From assembly GCF_903970965.1 (NCBI RefSeq), contig NZ_CAJCKW010000001.1:62001-126000 (forward strand): a stretch of DNA of 64,000 nt. The letters run 5' to 3'. A model generated the notes under the pieces. The model worked only from the letters and a program-made list of their open reading frames with translations. It had not been told where the DNA came from and made no database searches. This document shows, one piece after another, positions 26,715-35,956 of the stretch. Position numbers and translations under genes: made by a program. Each line of letters begins with the position of its first letter. Within the stretch, counting starts at the first letter, position 1. The DNA is from Aureimonas sp. ME7 (GTDB lineage: Bacteria; Pseudomonadota; Alphaproteobacteria; Rhizobiales; Rhizobiaceae).

Positions 26715-27461
26715 TTAGAACAAGGGCCGTGACGCCATCTCCAGTCCGAGAAGGAGCAGGAAGACCAGGAACACGCGGCGGAAGACGAGCGGACTGATCC
26801 GGGTTCGGACGAGCTGACCGACCTGCATCCCGGCGAGAGCCGGGATGACGGCTAAGACGGAGGCGAGCCAGCCGTCGCCTGCGATCGCGCCGTTCCAGCC
26901 GAGGCCGAGACCGAGTGCGATCGTCGAGACCGTGAAGGACAGGCCGAGCGCCTGGACCAGATCGTCTTTATCGAGCCCGAGGGACTGGAGATAGGGGACG
27001 GCGGGAATGACGAAGACCCCGGTTCCCCCCGTCACGATCCCCGTGATGAGGCCGACGAGGGGCGAGGCGACGCGCTCCCACCGTTCGGGGACACGAAGCG
27101 GGCGCGCGAAGAGCGTATAGACCGCGTAGACGACGAGGGCGACGCCGAGCGCGGTCGTCGTCCGCTGTGTGTCGCCTCCGGTCAGCAGTGCCGAGCCGAG
27201 GACCGTCCCCGCGACGATCGTCAGCATCATCGGCCAGAGGCGAAGCGCCAGCGCTCCGAAGCGGGGCCCCGCCAGAAGCTGCCAGACGTTCGTCACGAAG
27301 GACGGCGCGAGGAGAAGCGAGGCCGCCGCGAGCGGCGACAGGAAGGCGCCGAGCACCCCCATGGCGACGGTTGGCAGCCCCATGCCGGTGACGCCCTTGA
27401 CGATCCCGGCGGCGAAGAAGGTCGCCGTGATGGCGGCGAGGAGAAGAAGGTTCTGTTCCAT
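26715..27461 (-). CDS. TSUP family (TauE/SafE) membrane transporter
   Basis: A 248-residue membrane protein of the TauE/SafE sulfite-exporter superfamily (DUF81), with about eight hydrophobic helices. The first repeat has FFAAGIVKGVTGMGLPTVAM and the second GLITGIVTGGTGVFVIPAVP, the duplicated G-x-x-x-G signature of the family. Members move sulfite, sulfoacetate and other organosulfur anions; the substrate here is not evident. ATG 27461 was chosen because the 120 upstream codons are not family sequence. It is divergent from a LysR regulator that probably controls it. Confidence 0.85.
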   Translation of the reverse strand: MEQNLLLLAAITATFFAAGIVKGVTGMGLPTVAMGVLGAFLSPLAAASLLLAPSFVTNVWQLLAGPRFGALALRLWPMMLTIVAGTVLGSALLTGGDTQRTTTALGVALVVYAVYTLFARPLRVPERWERVASPLVGLITGIVTGGTGVFVIPAVPYLQSLGLDKDDLVQALGLSFTVSTIALGLGLGWNGAIAGDGWLASVLAVIPALAGMQVGQLVRTRISPLVFRRVFLVFLLLLGLEMASRPLF

Positions 27462-27495
27462 TCGGCCATTCCACCGATCGGGCGAGCCGGCGCAA

Positions 27496-27532
27496 TTCGG
27501 AAGAGGCGGCGTCACCCTTCTGCTGTTCCGAA
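27496..27532. promoter_or_regulatory. Candidate LysR operator (TTCGGAA/TTCCGAA inverted repeat)
   Basis: In the 96-base divergent spacer between the TSUP gene and the LysR gene, TTCGGAA (27496-27502) and TTCCGAA (27526-27532) form a perfect inverted repeat with 23 bases between. The spacing is longer than the usual T-N11-A half-site pair, so the arms could belong to two half-sites. Confidence 0.4.
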
Positions 27533-27557
27533 ACCTCAGCCCGTGCCACGATCCGTC

Positions 27558-28442
27558 ATGCGCTTCGATCTGCCCGACCTTCGCCTGTTCCTCGCCGTCG
27601 TGGATGCCGGGAGCATCACGCACGGAGCCGGTGCGGCGAACCTGTCCCTGGCGGCGGCGAGCGAACGGTTGCGGGACATGGAGATCGCGTCCGGCGTGCC
27701 CCTGCTCCTTCGCAACCGACGAGGCGTCGTGCCGACACGGGCGGGCGACACGCTCGCGCATCATGCCCGCCTCGTCCTGCGGCAGGTCGGCGCGATGCAG
27801 GCCGAACTCTCCGACCATGCGAAGGGGTTCCGGGGCTCGGTCCGCGTATTGGCGAACTCGGCCGCGATCGTCGGGCTGCTGCCCGAGCGTCTCGGGCCGT
27901 TCCTAGCAAGGCACCCAGGAGCGGACATCGACTTGGAGGAGCGACCGAGCCCCGACATCGCGAAGGCGGTGGCGGGTGGGCTGGCCGAGATCGGGATCGT
28001 TTCCGATGCGGTCGACACCAGCGGGCTCCGGACCTTGCCCTTCGCGATCGATCGGCTGGTTCTCGTCGCGGCCCGCGATCATCCGCTCGCTGGCGCCGAT
28101 CGCGTCGCCTTCACTGAGGTCGCCGCGGAGCCGATGATCGGGTTCGAGGGGGCCCTTCAGGTGCAGCTTCGGGACCAGGCCGAGCGGGTCGGCGTGCGCC
28201 TGCGTCCGCGCGTGCTCCTTCGCACCTTCGACGGCATCGCCCGAATGGTTGCCGACGGTGCCGGGATCGCCGTCATGCCCGAGTTCGCCGCGCGTCGTGC
28301 CCGGCGCTCCGTGCCATTATCGAGCCTGCGGCTGACGGATCCATGGGCAACGCGGCGTCTCCTGCTTTGCACGGGGGAGCGGGCCGAGCTGGAGCCGTTG
28401 GCTTTGAACCTGTTTCAGCATCTGGCATCGACCGCAAGCTAG
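27558..28442 (+). CDS. LysR-family transcriptional regulator
   Basis: A 294-residue LTTR. The winged HTH covers residues ~3-62 (DLRLFLAVVDAGSITHGAG, LSLAAASERLRDMEIASGVP, LLLRNRRGVVPTRAG) and a periplasmic-binding-like effector domain follows (~90-290). ATG 27558 begins the canonical MRFDLPDLRLF; the GTG five codons upstream is less likely. It is transcribed divergently from the TSUP exporter with a 96-base shared promoter, the classical LTTR arrangement, so the exporter is the likely target. The effector is unknown, but may be the transported anion. Confidence 0.9.
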   Translation: MRFDLPDLRLFLAVVDAGSITHGAGAANLSLAAASERLRDMEIASGVPLLLRNRRGVVPTRAGDTLAHHARLVLRQVGAMQAELSDHAKGFRGSVRVLANSAAIVGLLPERLGPFLARHPGADIDLEERPSPDIAKAVAGGLAEIGIVSDAVDTSGLRTLPFAIDRLVLVAARDHPLAGADRVAFTEVAAEPMIGFEGALQVQLRDQAERVGVRLRPRVLLRTFDGIARMVADGAGIAVMPEFAARRARRSVPLSSLRLTDPWATRRLLLCTGERAELEPLALNLFQHLASTAS

Positions 28443-28534
28443 AGCCAGTCCAGATCGGCGCGGCGGATCACCGACCGCTTCGACGGCCGGTCGTCACTGT
28501 CGCGAACGTCCAAGCCTCCGGTCGATAGCGGACC

Positions 28535-28939
28535 TTATGCGCGCGTTCGGGGCGGCAGGGCCGCTTCCGCCTTTTGGAGAAGGCCGGCCAGCGCTTCCTG
28601 CAGGGCGTCGGCCGTGGGCACGCGCCATGCGAGCGGATGTGACCCGCCGACTTGAAACGTGTCCACGCCCACGCCTTGCCAGACCCGCGCCCGCCACCGG
28701 CCCTCGAATCGTCCCGACTCGCCCGTCTCGGAGGCGTGCAAGGTGACCGTCGCCGTCACGCGGCGGGTTTGCGAGCCGCAAGTTTGGCTTCGTTCGATCT
28801 GCACACCCCACCAGGGCCCATCCCGGCTCGAGCGGTTGGAGGCGTCGCGCACGACGCCTGTTGCGAACGGGCCCTGATCGACGCAGAGCGCGACGATCTC
28901 ATCCAACTCCTTCATGCGCAGATCGAACGAACGGTTCAT
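28535..28939 (-). CDS. Hypothetical protein
   Basis: A 134-residue protein I do not recognise. It is hydrophilic, with one cysteine in IVALCVDQGP and another in SQTCGSQ, a charged middle, and a C-terminal helix-like segment DALQEALAGLLQKAEAALP. No signal peptide or membrane helix is visible. Start ATG 28939 (MNRSF) is proposed; a second ATG eight codons later (MKELDE) is equally plausible, and a longer frame to 29083 adds unlikely residues. It lies downstream of, and convergent with, the LysR gene and is on the same strand as, but 195 bases after, the cobO stop. Confidence 0.5.
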   Translation of the reverse strand: MNRSFDLRMKELDEIVALCVDQGPFATGVVRDASNRSSRDGPWWGVQIERSQTCGSQTRRVTATVTLHASETGESGRFEGRWRARVWQGVGVDTFQVGGSHPLAWRVPTADALQEALAGLLQKAEAALPPRTRA

Positions 28940-29134
28940 CGATTCGGCTTTCCCGGAAGCATGGCCCAAGGGGCGATCGAGCGGAACGCTCGAAGCGATC
29001 GTTCCCGAATGACCGGCTCGCAAGACGACGAGGGAGGCGCGGACCTGATCGCCAGGGGTCGAAGACCGACCTGGCTTTCGCACGTCGCCTCTTCCGGATC
29101 TCTCATCTCCGCCGCCGTGCGCATGGCGTCGGCC

Positions 29135-29776
29135 TCAGAACTCGATCCCGCGCTGCGCCTTCACGCCGGAGCGGAACGGGTGCTTGACCATTTCCATCTC
29201 GGTGACGAGGTCGGCGAACTCGATCAATTCCTCGCGCGCGTTGCGGCCGGTGACGACGACGTGCTTCATCGCCGGCTTGTGCTCTCGCAGAAACTCCACC
29301 ACCTCGGCGACGTCGAGATATTCGTAGCGCAGGACGATGTTGAGCTCGTCCAAGAGAACCATCTGGTGCTCCTCGTCGAGGATCAGCGCCTTGGCGCGCT
29401 CCCAGGCTGCCCGGGCGGCCGCGATGTCGCGCTGGCGGTCCTGCGTTTCCCAGGTGAAGCCGTCGCCCATCGCCGTGATCGTCACTTCGCCGGGAAAGCG
29501 CTCCAGCGCCTGACGCTCGCCGGTGTCCCACTTGCCCTTCACGAACTGGACGATGCCGACCCGCATGCCGTTGCCGAGCGCCCGGAAGACGAGGCCGAAG
29601 GCGGCGGTGGACTTGCCCTTGCCCTTGCCCGTGTGGACGATGACGAGGCCCTTTTCCTGCGTCTTCGTCGCCAGGATCTTGTCGCGCGCCGCCTTCTTCT
29701 TCTTCATCTTCTCGGCGTGGCGGGCGTCGAGTTCTTCTTCGCTCATCTCAGCGACGAGGGCGGATTTCTCGCTCAT
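29135..29776 (-). CDS. cobO: Cob(I)yrinic acid a,c-diamide adenosyltransferase (CobO)
   Basis: A 213-residue CobO/BtuR-type corrinoid adenosyltransferase, which attaches the 5'-deoxyadenosyl ligand to cob(I)yrinic acid a,c-diamide or cobinamide. The P-loop is VHTGKGKGKSTAAFGL (residues ~47-62); VQFVKGKWDTGER, ILDEEHQMVLLDELNIVLRY and VVVTGRNAREELIEFADLVT are diagnostic. ATG 29776 overlaps the cobN TGA by four bases. It is the last gene of the riboswitch-led cbtB-cbtA-cobU-cobW-cobN-cobO operon. Confidence 0.96.
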   Translation of the reverse strand: MSEKSALVAEMSEEELDARHAEKMKKKKAARDKILATKTQEKGLVIVHTGKGKGKSTAAFGLVFRALGNGMRVGIVQFVKGKWDTGERQALERFPGEVTITAMGDGFTWETQDRQRDIAAARAAWERAKALILDEEHQMVLLDELNIVLRYEYLDVAEVVEFLREHKPAMKHVVVTGRNAREELIEFADLVTEMEMVKHPFRSGVKAQRGIEF

Positions 29777-32700
29777 GGGGTGGCTTCCTCCGGTTCGAGG
29801 GCAAAGGTGGCGGAGTTGGAGCGCGGGCGCCAGAGGCCGCGCCGGATGGCGTCGAGGAGCTTCGCCTTCATCTCGGCGAAGGCGGCGGGGTTGTTGGCCC
29901 GCATGAACGCCGACACCGTCTCGTCCTCGACGAAGGCAGCGTGGACGGCGTCGAAATGCCGGTCGGCGACGGCGTTGGTGGTGGCGGCGAAGGCGAAGAG
30001 ATAGTCGACGCTCGCCGCGATCTCGAAGGCGCCCTTGTAGCCGTGGCGCATGACGCCGGCGATCCATTTCGGGTTGACGACGCGGGCGCGAACGACGCGG
30101 GCGATCTCCTCGTCCAGCGTGCGGATCAGCGGGCGCTCGGGGCGCGAATGGTCGGAATGATAGGTCGCGGGCGCCGCGCCGCGAAGGTGCTCCACCGCCG
30201 CGCTCATGCCGCCGTGAAACTGGTAGTAGTCGTCCGAATCCAGAAGGTCGTGCTCGCGGTTGTCCTGGGTCTGGACCACGGCTTCGAGTTGGCCAAGCCG
30301 CGCGGCGAAGGCGTCGCGCTCGGACATGCCTTCCGTGTCCGCGCCGTAGGCGTATCCGCCCCAATGGAGATAGGACTCCGCCAGATCGGCGCGCGCGTCC
30401 CAGCCGCCCTCGTCGATCAGCGCCTGCAGCCCCGCCCCGTAGGCGCCGGGCTTGGAGCCGAAGACGCGGAAGCCCGCGCGCTTCATCGCATCCGCCTCGC
30501 TCGAACCCTCGGCACGCAAGGCTTGGCCCTCCGCGCGCATGCGCGCGGCGATCGGGTTGTCCTCGGCGTCCTCGTCCAGCGCGCCGACGGCCCGCGCGGC
30601 GCGGTCGAACAGGGCGATCTGGTCGGGAAAGGCGTCGCGGAAGAAGCCGGACACGCGAAGCGTGACGTCGACGCGCGGGCGCCCGAGGGCGGCGGGCGGC
30701 AGGATCTCGAAGCCGGTGACGCGGCCCGACGCCCGGTCCCAGACCGGCCGCGCGCCGATCAGCGCGAGGGCCTGCGCGATGTCGTCGCCGCCCGTCCGCA
30801 TGTTGGCCGTGCCCCAGCAGGTGAGCCCGACGCTGCGCAGCCATTCGCCGTGGTCCTGGAGATGGCGCGTCAGCAGCAGGGTGGCGGATTTCGAGCCCAG
30901 CGCCCAGGCGGTCTCGGTCGGCACGGCGCGCGTGTCGACGGAAAAGAAGTTGCGGCCCGTCGGCAGGACGCCCGGCCGCCCGCGCGTCGGCGCGCCGGAC
31001 GGGCCGGGCGGCACGAAGCGACCATCGAGGCCGGCGAGAAGCCCCGCGATCTCCGCCCGCCCACAGGCCTCAATCGAGGGGCGCAGCCGCGCGTCGATCT
31101 CGGCGAGGACGGCGGCGGTGGCCGGCCAGCCCTCGCTCAAGCTCCGCTCGCCCGACACGAGCGCGGTGCTCAAAAGCTCCAGCCGCTCCACCGTGTCGCC
31201 GTGGGAGCGCCAGGGATCGGCGGTGAGGTCTTGGAGAACGGCGGGGCGCGGGACTGCCCAAGGCGCGGCGAAGTCGCAGGCGAGCGGGTCGAAGCCGTCG
31301 AGGCCGAGATCGCGAGCCAAGGCACGCAGAAGGGATTCGTCGGGCGGCTCGGTTCCGCGCGGCAGGCGGGCGAGCGCCACTGTCAGGTCGGTCAGAAGCC
31401 GGCCGTCCGGCGCGCGGCCAAAGATGTGGAGCCCGTCGCGGATCTGCATCTCCTTGAGATCGCAGAGCCAGGCGTCGAGCTTTTCGAGCGCGCTGTCGCC
31501 CGCCTCCGCCGCGTCGATCCCGGCATCGGCGCCCAAGCCGGAATCGGCGGCAAGCTCGAGGATCTGGCGCCGGAGAAGCGCGGCGCGGCGGGGATCGCCG
31601 TTTGAGGCCTCGTAGTATTCATCCACCAGCCGTTCGAGGTCGCGCGCGGGGCCGTGGCTTTCGGCGCGCGTCAAGGGCGGGGTCAGGTGGTCGACGATCA
31701 CGGCCGCCGCGCGGCGCTTGGCCTGGGAGCCCTCGCCGGGGTCGTTGACGATGAACGGGTAGAGATGGGGCAGGGGGCCGAGCACGGCTTCCGGAAAGCA
31801 GCCTTCCGACAGCGCCAGCGCCTTGCCGGGCAGCCATTCCAGATTGCCGTGCTTGCCCATGTGGACGATCGCCTGCGCGCCGAAGGTTTGGCGCAGCCAT
31901 GCGTAGAAGGCGAGATAGTTGTGCGGGGGCACGAGGTCGGGCGAGTGGTAGCTCGCCTTCGGGTCGATGTTGTAGCCGCGCGCCGGCTGGATGCCGACCA
32001 CGACACGGCCGAAGCGCGCGAGCGGCAGGGCGAAGCCGTGCGCCGGATCGAAGAACGGATCCGTTTCCGGTGCGCCCCAGCGCTCCGTCACCGCATCGCG
32101 CACCGAAGGGGGAAGGCCTGCGAAGAAGCGGCGGTAGTCGGCGAGGGCCAGGGTTTCGCGGATCTCGCGCCCCTCCACGCCGGCGTTCGTCACCCCGCGC
32201 TGGAGATGCTCCACCAGGGCGTTACCGTCCGTGGGAAGCGCCGCGAGACCGTAGCCCTCGTCCCGCATCGCCCGCAGGACCTCCAGCGTCCCGGCCGGCG
32301 TGTCGAGGCCGACGCCGTTGCCGAGCCGGCCGTCGCGATTGGGATAGTTGGCGAGGACGACCGCGACCCGGCGCTCGGGCGCCGGCGTCGCCCGAAGCCG
32401 TGCCCAGGCGCCTGCAAGATCCGCCGCAAAGGTGATGCGCGAGGGCTCGGGCCGGTGCGCGACGATGTCGGTCTCGGTCAGTTCGTGCCATTCGCCCGCC
32501 GACTTGAAAGCGAGCGCGCGGGTGAGCACTCGCCCGTCCACCTCCGGCAGGGCGACGTTCATCGCGAGATCGCGCGCCGACAGGCCTTGGGCGGATGCCT
32601 CCCAGGCGTCTCGCGTCGAGCCGGACAGAACGCCCTGGAGCACCACGGCGCCCGCCTCGTCGAGAACGGTCGGCCGGAAGGGGCGGCCGGGCGAGGACAC

Positions 32701-33483
32701 GGCAAAACCGGTAAGGTTGACGACGACGGCCGGCGGGCGGGGGCCGAACAGGACGCGCACGGTCTCGACGCTGACAGGGTCCTTGAGGCTCGACACGAAG
32801 ACCGGGAGCGCATCCACGCCCCGCGCTTCCAGGGCGGTCGCCAGCGCCTCCACCGCCTCCGTCTGCCCGCTCTGGACGAGGGCGCGGTAGAAGACGATCG
32901 CGGCGAGCGGGCGCGCCGGATCGGGCGGGAGGCGGGAGGGGCGGTCGAGGATGCCGGCCTTCAGGAGCGGGCGCGCCTCGCCCTCCGCCGCGCGCCCGTC
33001 CGCGATGGCTTCCGCAGCCTGCAGGAACGCGTCGGCATTGGCCGCCCCACCCTCGCGCAGGAAGGCCCACAGGCGTTCGCGCTCGGGCGCGGGGAGCGTC
33101 GAGTAGCGGTCGAGCCCCGGGTCCGGCCGGTCGTCGCCCGGCAGGATCGCGAGGGGGAAGCCGAAGCGCTGGGCGGCCGAGGCCCAGGCCTCGCAGCCGT
33201 GCGGCCAATAGGCCGAACCGCCGAGAAGCCGGATCACCACCAGACGCGCGCCGGGGGCCATACGCTCCGCATGCGTATCGACCGACATCGGATGGGCGAG
33301 GCGCAGGAGGTTGGCGAGGCGCAGCGCGTCCGGCCCGAGCCCCAGCCGCGAGGCGGCGGCGGCCAGCGAGGCGAGCTCGGTGTCGGCCGCCGACAGGACG
33401 AGGATGCGCCCCGGCGTCTGCCCGAGGTCCACCGCCTCGCGCCCGTCCGCGATCGTGCCGCGCTGGAGGCTGAGGAGATGCAC
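29773..33483 (-). CDS. cobN: Aerobic cobaltochelatase subunit CobN
   Basis: A 1236-residue CobN, the large subunit of the ATP-dependent CobNST chelatase that inserts Co(II) into hydrogenobyrinic acid a,c-diamide. The CobN/Mg-chelatase H core is clear: VVLANYPNRDGRLGNGVGLD, ARGYNIDPKASYHSPDLVPP, VHMGKHGNLEWLPGKALALS, YPFIVNDPGEGSQAKRRAAA, and near the C-terminus KPGAYGAGLQALIDEGGW. Length is normal. The start is taken as GTG 33483 (reading VHLLSLQRG), one base past the cobW stop; the longer frame to 33537 would run inside cobW. The small subunits CobS and CobT are not in this window, so they must be elsewhere if the enzyme works. Confidence 0.95.
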   Translation of the reverse strand: MHLLSLQRGTIADGREAVDLGQTPGRILVLSAADTELASLAAAASRLGLGPDALRLANLLRLAHPMSVDTHAERMAPGARLVVIRLLGGSAYWPHGCEAWASAAQRFGFPLAILPGDDRPDPGLDRYSTLPAPERERLWAFLREGGAANADAFLQAAEAIADGRAAEGEARPLLKAGILDRPSRLPPDPARPLAAIVFYRALVQSGQTEAVEALATALEARGVDALPVFVSSLKDPVSVETVRVLFGPRPPAVVVNLTGFAVSSPGRPFRPTVLDEAGAVVLQGVLSGSTRDAWEASAQGLSARDLAMNVALPEVDGRVLTRALAFKSAGEWHELTETDIVAHRPEPSRITFAADLAGAWARLRATPAPERRVAVVLANYPNRDGRLGNGVGLDTPAGTLEVLRAMRDEGYGLAALPTDGNALVEHLQRGVTNAGVEGREIRETLALADYRRFFAGLPPSVRDAVTERWGAPETDPFFDPAHGFALPLARFGRVVVGIQPARGYNIDPKASYHSPDLVPPHNYLAFYAWLRQTFGAQAIVHMGKHGNLEWLPGKALALSEGCFPEAVLGPLPHLYPFIVNDPGEGSQAKRRAAAVIVDHLTPPLTRAESHGPARDLERLVDEYYEASNGDPRRAALLRRQILELAADSGLGADAGIDAAEAGDSALEKLDAWLCDLKEMQIRDGLHIFGRAPDGRLLTDLTVALARLPRGTEPPDESLLRALARDLGLDGFDPLACDFAAPWAVPRPAVLQDLTADPWRSHGDTVERLELLSTALVSGERSLSEGWPATAAVLAEIDARLRPSIEACGRAEIAGLLAGLDGRFVPPGPSGAPTRGRPGVLPTGRNFFSVDTRAVPTETAWALGSKSATLLLTRHLQDHGEWLRSVGLTCWGTANMRTGGDDIAQALALIGARPVWDRASGRVTGFEILPPAALGRPRVDVTLRVSGFFRDAFPDQIALFDRAARAVGALDEDAEDNPIAARMRAEGQALRAEGSSEADAMKRAGFRVFGSKPGAYGAGLQALIDEGGWDARADLAESYLHWGGYAYGADTEGMSERDAFAARLGQLEAVVQTQDNREHDLLDSDDYYQFHGGMSAAVEHLRGAAPATYHSDHSRPERPLIRTLDEEIARVVRARVVNPKWIAGVMRHGYKGAFEIAASVDYLFAFAATTNAVADRHFDAVHAAFVEDETVSAFMRANNPAAFAEMKAKLLDAIRRGLWRPRSNSATFALEPEEATP

Positions 33484-33484
33484 C

Positions 33485-34564
33485 CTATTCGGCCGCCTGG
33501 GACGCGGCGGGCGCGCCGAGGCCCGCGATCGCCGCACGGATTGCCGCTTCCCCGTCGTCGATCGCGTCGTGCAGGCCGATCACCACGAGGCGCGTTTCGC
33601 GCGCCTCGCCCGGACCCCAAGGCCGGTCGAAATAGGTCTCGATCCGCCCGCCGACGGCCTGGACGATGAGGCGCATCGGCTTGCCCCGAACGCAAGCGAA
33701 GCCCTTGAGGCGCAGAACGCCGTGGTCCGCGATCACCGCGCGCAAACCTTCCACGAACGCCTCGACGTTCTCGATCTCGCCCGTCTCTGCGACGAAGCTC
33801 TCGAAATCCTCGTGGTCGTGGCTGTGGCCGTCCGCATGGTGGATCTCGTGATGCGAGCGGCGGGTGGCTATGAGGTCTTCAGTGCCGGCCTTGAGGCCGA
33901 GAAGCACGTCGGCGGGCAGCTTGCCGTTCTCGGCCGAGACCACAGTGAGCTTGCGGCCCGCCTCCGCTTCGACCTGCGATTTCACCCGCGCCAGCGTGTC
34001 GGCGTCCACGAGATCCGCCTTGTTGAGGACGAGAAGGTCGGCGGCGCGGATCTGGTCCTCGAACAGCTCTTCCAGTGGGTTGTCGTGGTCGAGGCTTAGG
34101 TCGGCTTCGCGCGCGGCCTGCACCTTCTCCTCGTCGTCGGCGAAGCGCCCGGCCGCCACTGCGGCCGCGTCGATCACGGTGACGACGCCGTCGACGGTCA
34201 CGCGCGCCTTGACTTCGGGCCAGTTGAAGGCGGCGACCAGCGGCTGGGGCAGGGCGAGGCCAGAGGTCTCGATGACGATGTGGTCGAGGCGGTCGGATCG
34301 CTCAAGGAGCTTTTCCATCGTCGGGATGAAGTCGTCGGCCACCGTGCAGCAGATGCAGCCGTTGGTGAGTTCGACGACGTCCTCCTCGCGGCAGGTCTCG
34401 ACGCCGCACCCTTTCAGGATGTCGCCGTCGACGCCGAGATCCCCGAACTCGTTGATGACGAGCGCGATGCGCCGTCCGTCGGCGTTCTGGAGGAGGTTGC
34501 GGATCAGCGTCGTCTTGCCGGCGCCGAGGAAGCCGGTGATCACGGTCGCGGGAATCTTCTGCAT
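33485..34564 (-). CDS. cobW: Cobalamin biosynthesis GTPase / metallochaperone CobW
   Basis: A 359-residue G3E-family GTPase thought to deliver cobalt to the CobNST chelatase. Walker A GFLGAGKTT is at residues 11-19, the metal-binding GCICC (CxCC) at 69-73, NKAD in LLVLNKADLV, and IETSGLALP as switch region. A histidine-rich loop (RRSHHEIHHADGHSHDHEDF, about residues 236-255) adds further metal ligands. The C-terminal CobW_C domain ends with a short Ala-rich tail. ATG 34564 is six bases after the cobU stop. Placement between cobU and cobN fits a dedicated cobalt chaperone. Confidence 0.95.
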   Translation of the reverse strand: MQKIPATVITGFLGAGKTTLIRNLLQNADGRRIALVINEFGDLGVDGDILKGCGVETCREEDVVELTNGCICCTVADDFIPTMEKLLERSDRLDHIVIETSGLALPQPLVAAFNWPEVKARVTVDGVVTVIDAAAVAAGRFADDEEKVQAAREADLSLDHDNPLEELFEDQIRAADLLVLNKADLVDADTLARVKSQVEAEAGRKLTVVSAENGKLPADVLLGLKAGTEDLIATRRSHHEIHHADGHSHDHEDFESFVAETGEIENVEAFVEGLRAVIADHGVLRLKGFACVRGKPMRLIVQAVGGRIETYFDRPWGPGEARETRLVVIGLHDAIDDGEAAIRAAIAGLGAPAASQAAE

Positions 34565-34570
34565 GGGCGT

Positions 34571-35083
34571 CTAGCCTTTCAAAGTCAGGGGCAGGCCGGC
34601 GGCGACCAAGGTGACGTGTGACGCCACGGCCGCGACCCTTTGGTGGAGAAGGCCGGCATGGTCGCGAAATTCGCGCGCCATGGCGTTCTCCGGCACGATG
34701 GAAAGCCCGACCTCGCTCGACACGAGAACCACGAGGCCGGGCAGGGGCGTTGCCAGCGTTTCGAGAAGCCTGGCGAAGGCGGCTTCGACGTCGTGGCCCC
34801 CGAGCATCAAGTTGGTGAGCCACAGGGTCAGGCAGTCGCCGAGGATCGCCCGGTCCGGGGCGGCCTCGCGGTGGAGCGCCTCTGCCAAGTGCAGCGGCTC
34901 CTCGACGGTTTCCCAGGGCGGCGGGCGGCGCTCGCGGTGGAGCGCGATGCGCGCGGTCATCTCGGCGTCGAAGGCCTGCCCGCTTGCCAGGTACAGGGGG
35001 CGGAGCCCGCTTGCGAGCACCAGCCCTTCGGCGAACGCGCTCTTGCCCGAGCGCGCCCCGCCCAGAACGAAATGGAGGCTCAT
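34571..35083 (-). CDS. cobU: Bifunctional adenosylcobinamide kinase / guanylyltransferase (CobU/CobP)
   Basis: A 170-residue enzyme that phosphorylates adenosylcobinamide and then forms adenosylcobinamide-GDP in the nucleotide loop assembly. The P-loop LGGARSGKSAFAE is at residues 7-19; GDCLTLWLTNLML and VVLVSSEVGLSIVPENAMAR are hallmarks (CobP in Pseudomonas denitrificans naming). ATG 35083 overlaps the cbtA stop by four bases. Length is normal. Confidence 0.94.
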   Translation of the reverse strand: MSLHFVLGGARSGKSAFAEGLVLASGLRPLYLASGQAFDAEMTARIALHRERRPPPWETVEEPLHLAEALHREAAPDRAILGDCLTLWLTNLMLGGHDVEAAFARLLETLATPLPGLVVLVSSEVGLSIVPENAMAREFRDHAGLLHQRVAAVASHVTLVAAGLPLTLKG

Positions 35084-35799
35084 GCCGGCCGGGGCAGGGC
35101 GCGTCGATCCCGGTCGAGGATCAGCCCGGCGAACGCGCCGACCAGCACCCAGAACAGGACGGACAGCCCAAGCGAGGCCACGGCGAACTCCGCCGCGAGC
35201 GTCGCCGGAACGGGACTGGCGATCTCTGCGGGATGGGGCGCGCCGACGAGATGGGGCACGAGAAGCAGCGCCAGCCCCAGAAGGCGCGCGGCGGTGGATG
35301 CCTGGAACGCCAGCAAGTAAAGTCCGCCCGCCGAAAGCGCCACGGTGGCGAGCCACCAGAGCTGGCGTGCCTCAAGGTCGGCCGCCGGCATGGCGGGGAG
35401 TTCCGGGGGCAGGCCGAGCGCCGGCGCCAGCGACAGGACGGCGAAGCCCGCCAGACCCCAGAGCGCCCCGTTCGCCGCCGTGATCGGATGCCCGAGGAGA
35501 AGGCTCGCGCCCAGAAGCAGAAGCGAGAACGCGGCGCCGATCACGAGATTGGCCAGAAGCGTTCCACTGACGCGCGCGGCGTCGAAGCCCTCCGCCGCCG
35601 GCGCTCCTTCGGCATGCGCGTGGGCCGGCGACACGAGCGAGGGAAGCGACGCCGCGTGGTCGTGACCCCCGCCCTCGCCCGTTTCATAGGTTTCCGCCGC
35701 CAGGATCAGCGGCGTGGTCTTCCAGGACTGGACCGGGGTGATCACCACGCCGGCCAGGATGCCGGCCAGAAGCGCGGCGAAGAGATATCGAACGATCAT
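35080..35799 (-). CDS. cbtA: Cobalt transporter subunit CbtA
   Basis: A 239-residue integral membrane protein of the CbtA family, proposed to take up cobalt together with the small partner CbtB. The N-terminal helix MIVRYLFAALLAGILAGVVI is followed by a histidine-bearing loop (GGGHDHAASLPS and PAHAHAEG), then four more helices. The conserved LWGLAGFAVLSLAPALGLPP block is typical. ATG 35799 starts at the first helix. It overlaps cobU by four bases and lies 157 bases after cbtB in the riboswitch-led operon, a known B12-regulated arrangement in proteobacteria. Confidence 0.92.
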   Translation of the reverse strand: MIVRYLFAALLAGILAGVVITPVQSWKTTPLILAAETYETGEGGGHDHAASLPSLVSPAHAHAEGAPAAEGFDAARVSGTLLANLVIGAAFSLLLLGASLLLGHPITAANGALWGLAGFAVLSLAPALGLPPELPAMPAADLEARQLWWLATVALSAGGLYLLAFQASTAARLLGLALLLVPHLVGAPHPAEIASPVPATLAAEFAVASLGLSVLFWVLVGAFAGLILDRDRRALPRPA

Positions 35800-35956
35800 G
35801 GACTCGGAATGCCCCTCGAAGGCCGCCGCGCGCGGGTGCTGCCGCTCGCGGACGCAAAGCCTTTCAAACCACGGAAGAACGTCGGGCCGGTGCCTCGGAG
35901 GAGCACTCGGCCGACGCGAAACGAACCCTGGCGGCGCTATGCCGCCCGAAGAGGGA

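Noticed and set aside
29941-33669. Long plus-strand frames of 554 and 671 codons opposite cobN
   Set aside because: They are shadows of the strongly supported cobN on the minus strand; their composition is low-complexity Arg/Gly/Ala with no domain.
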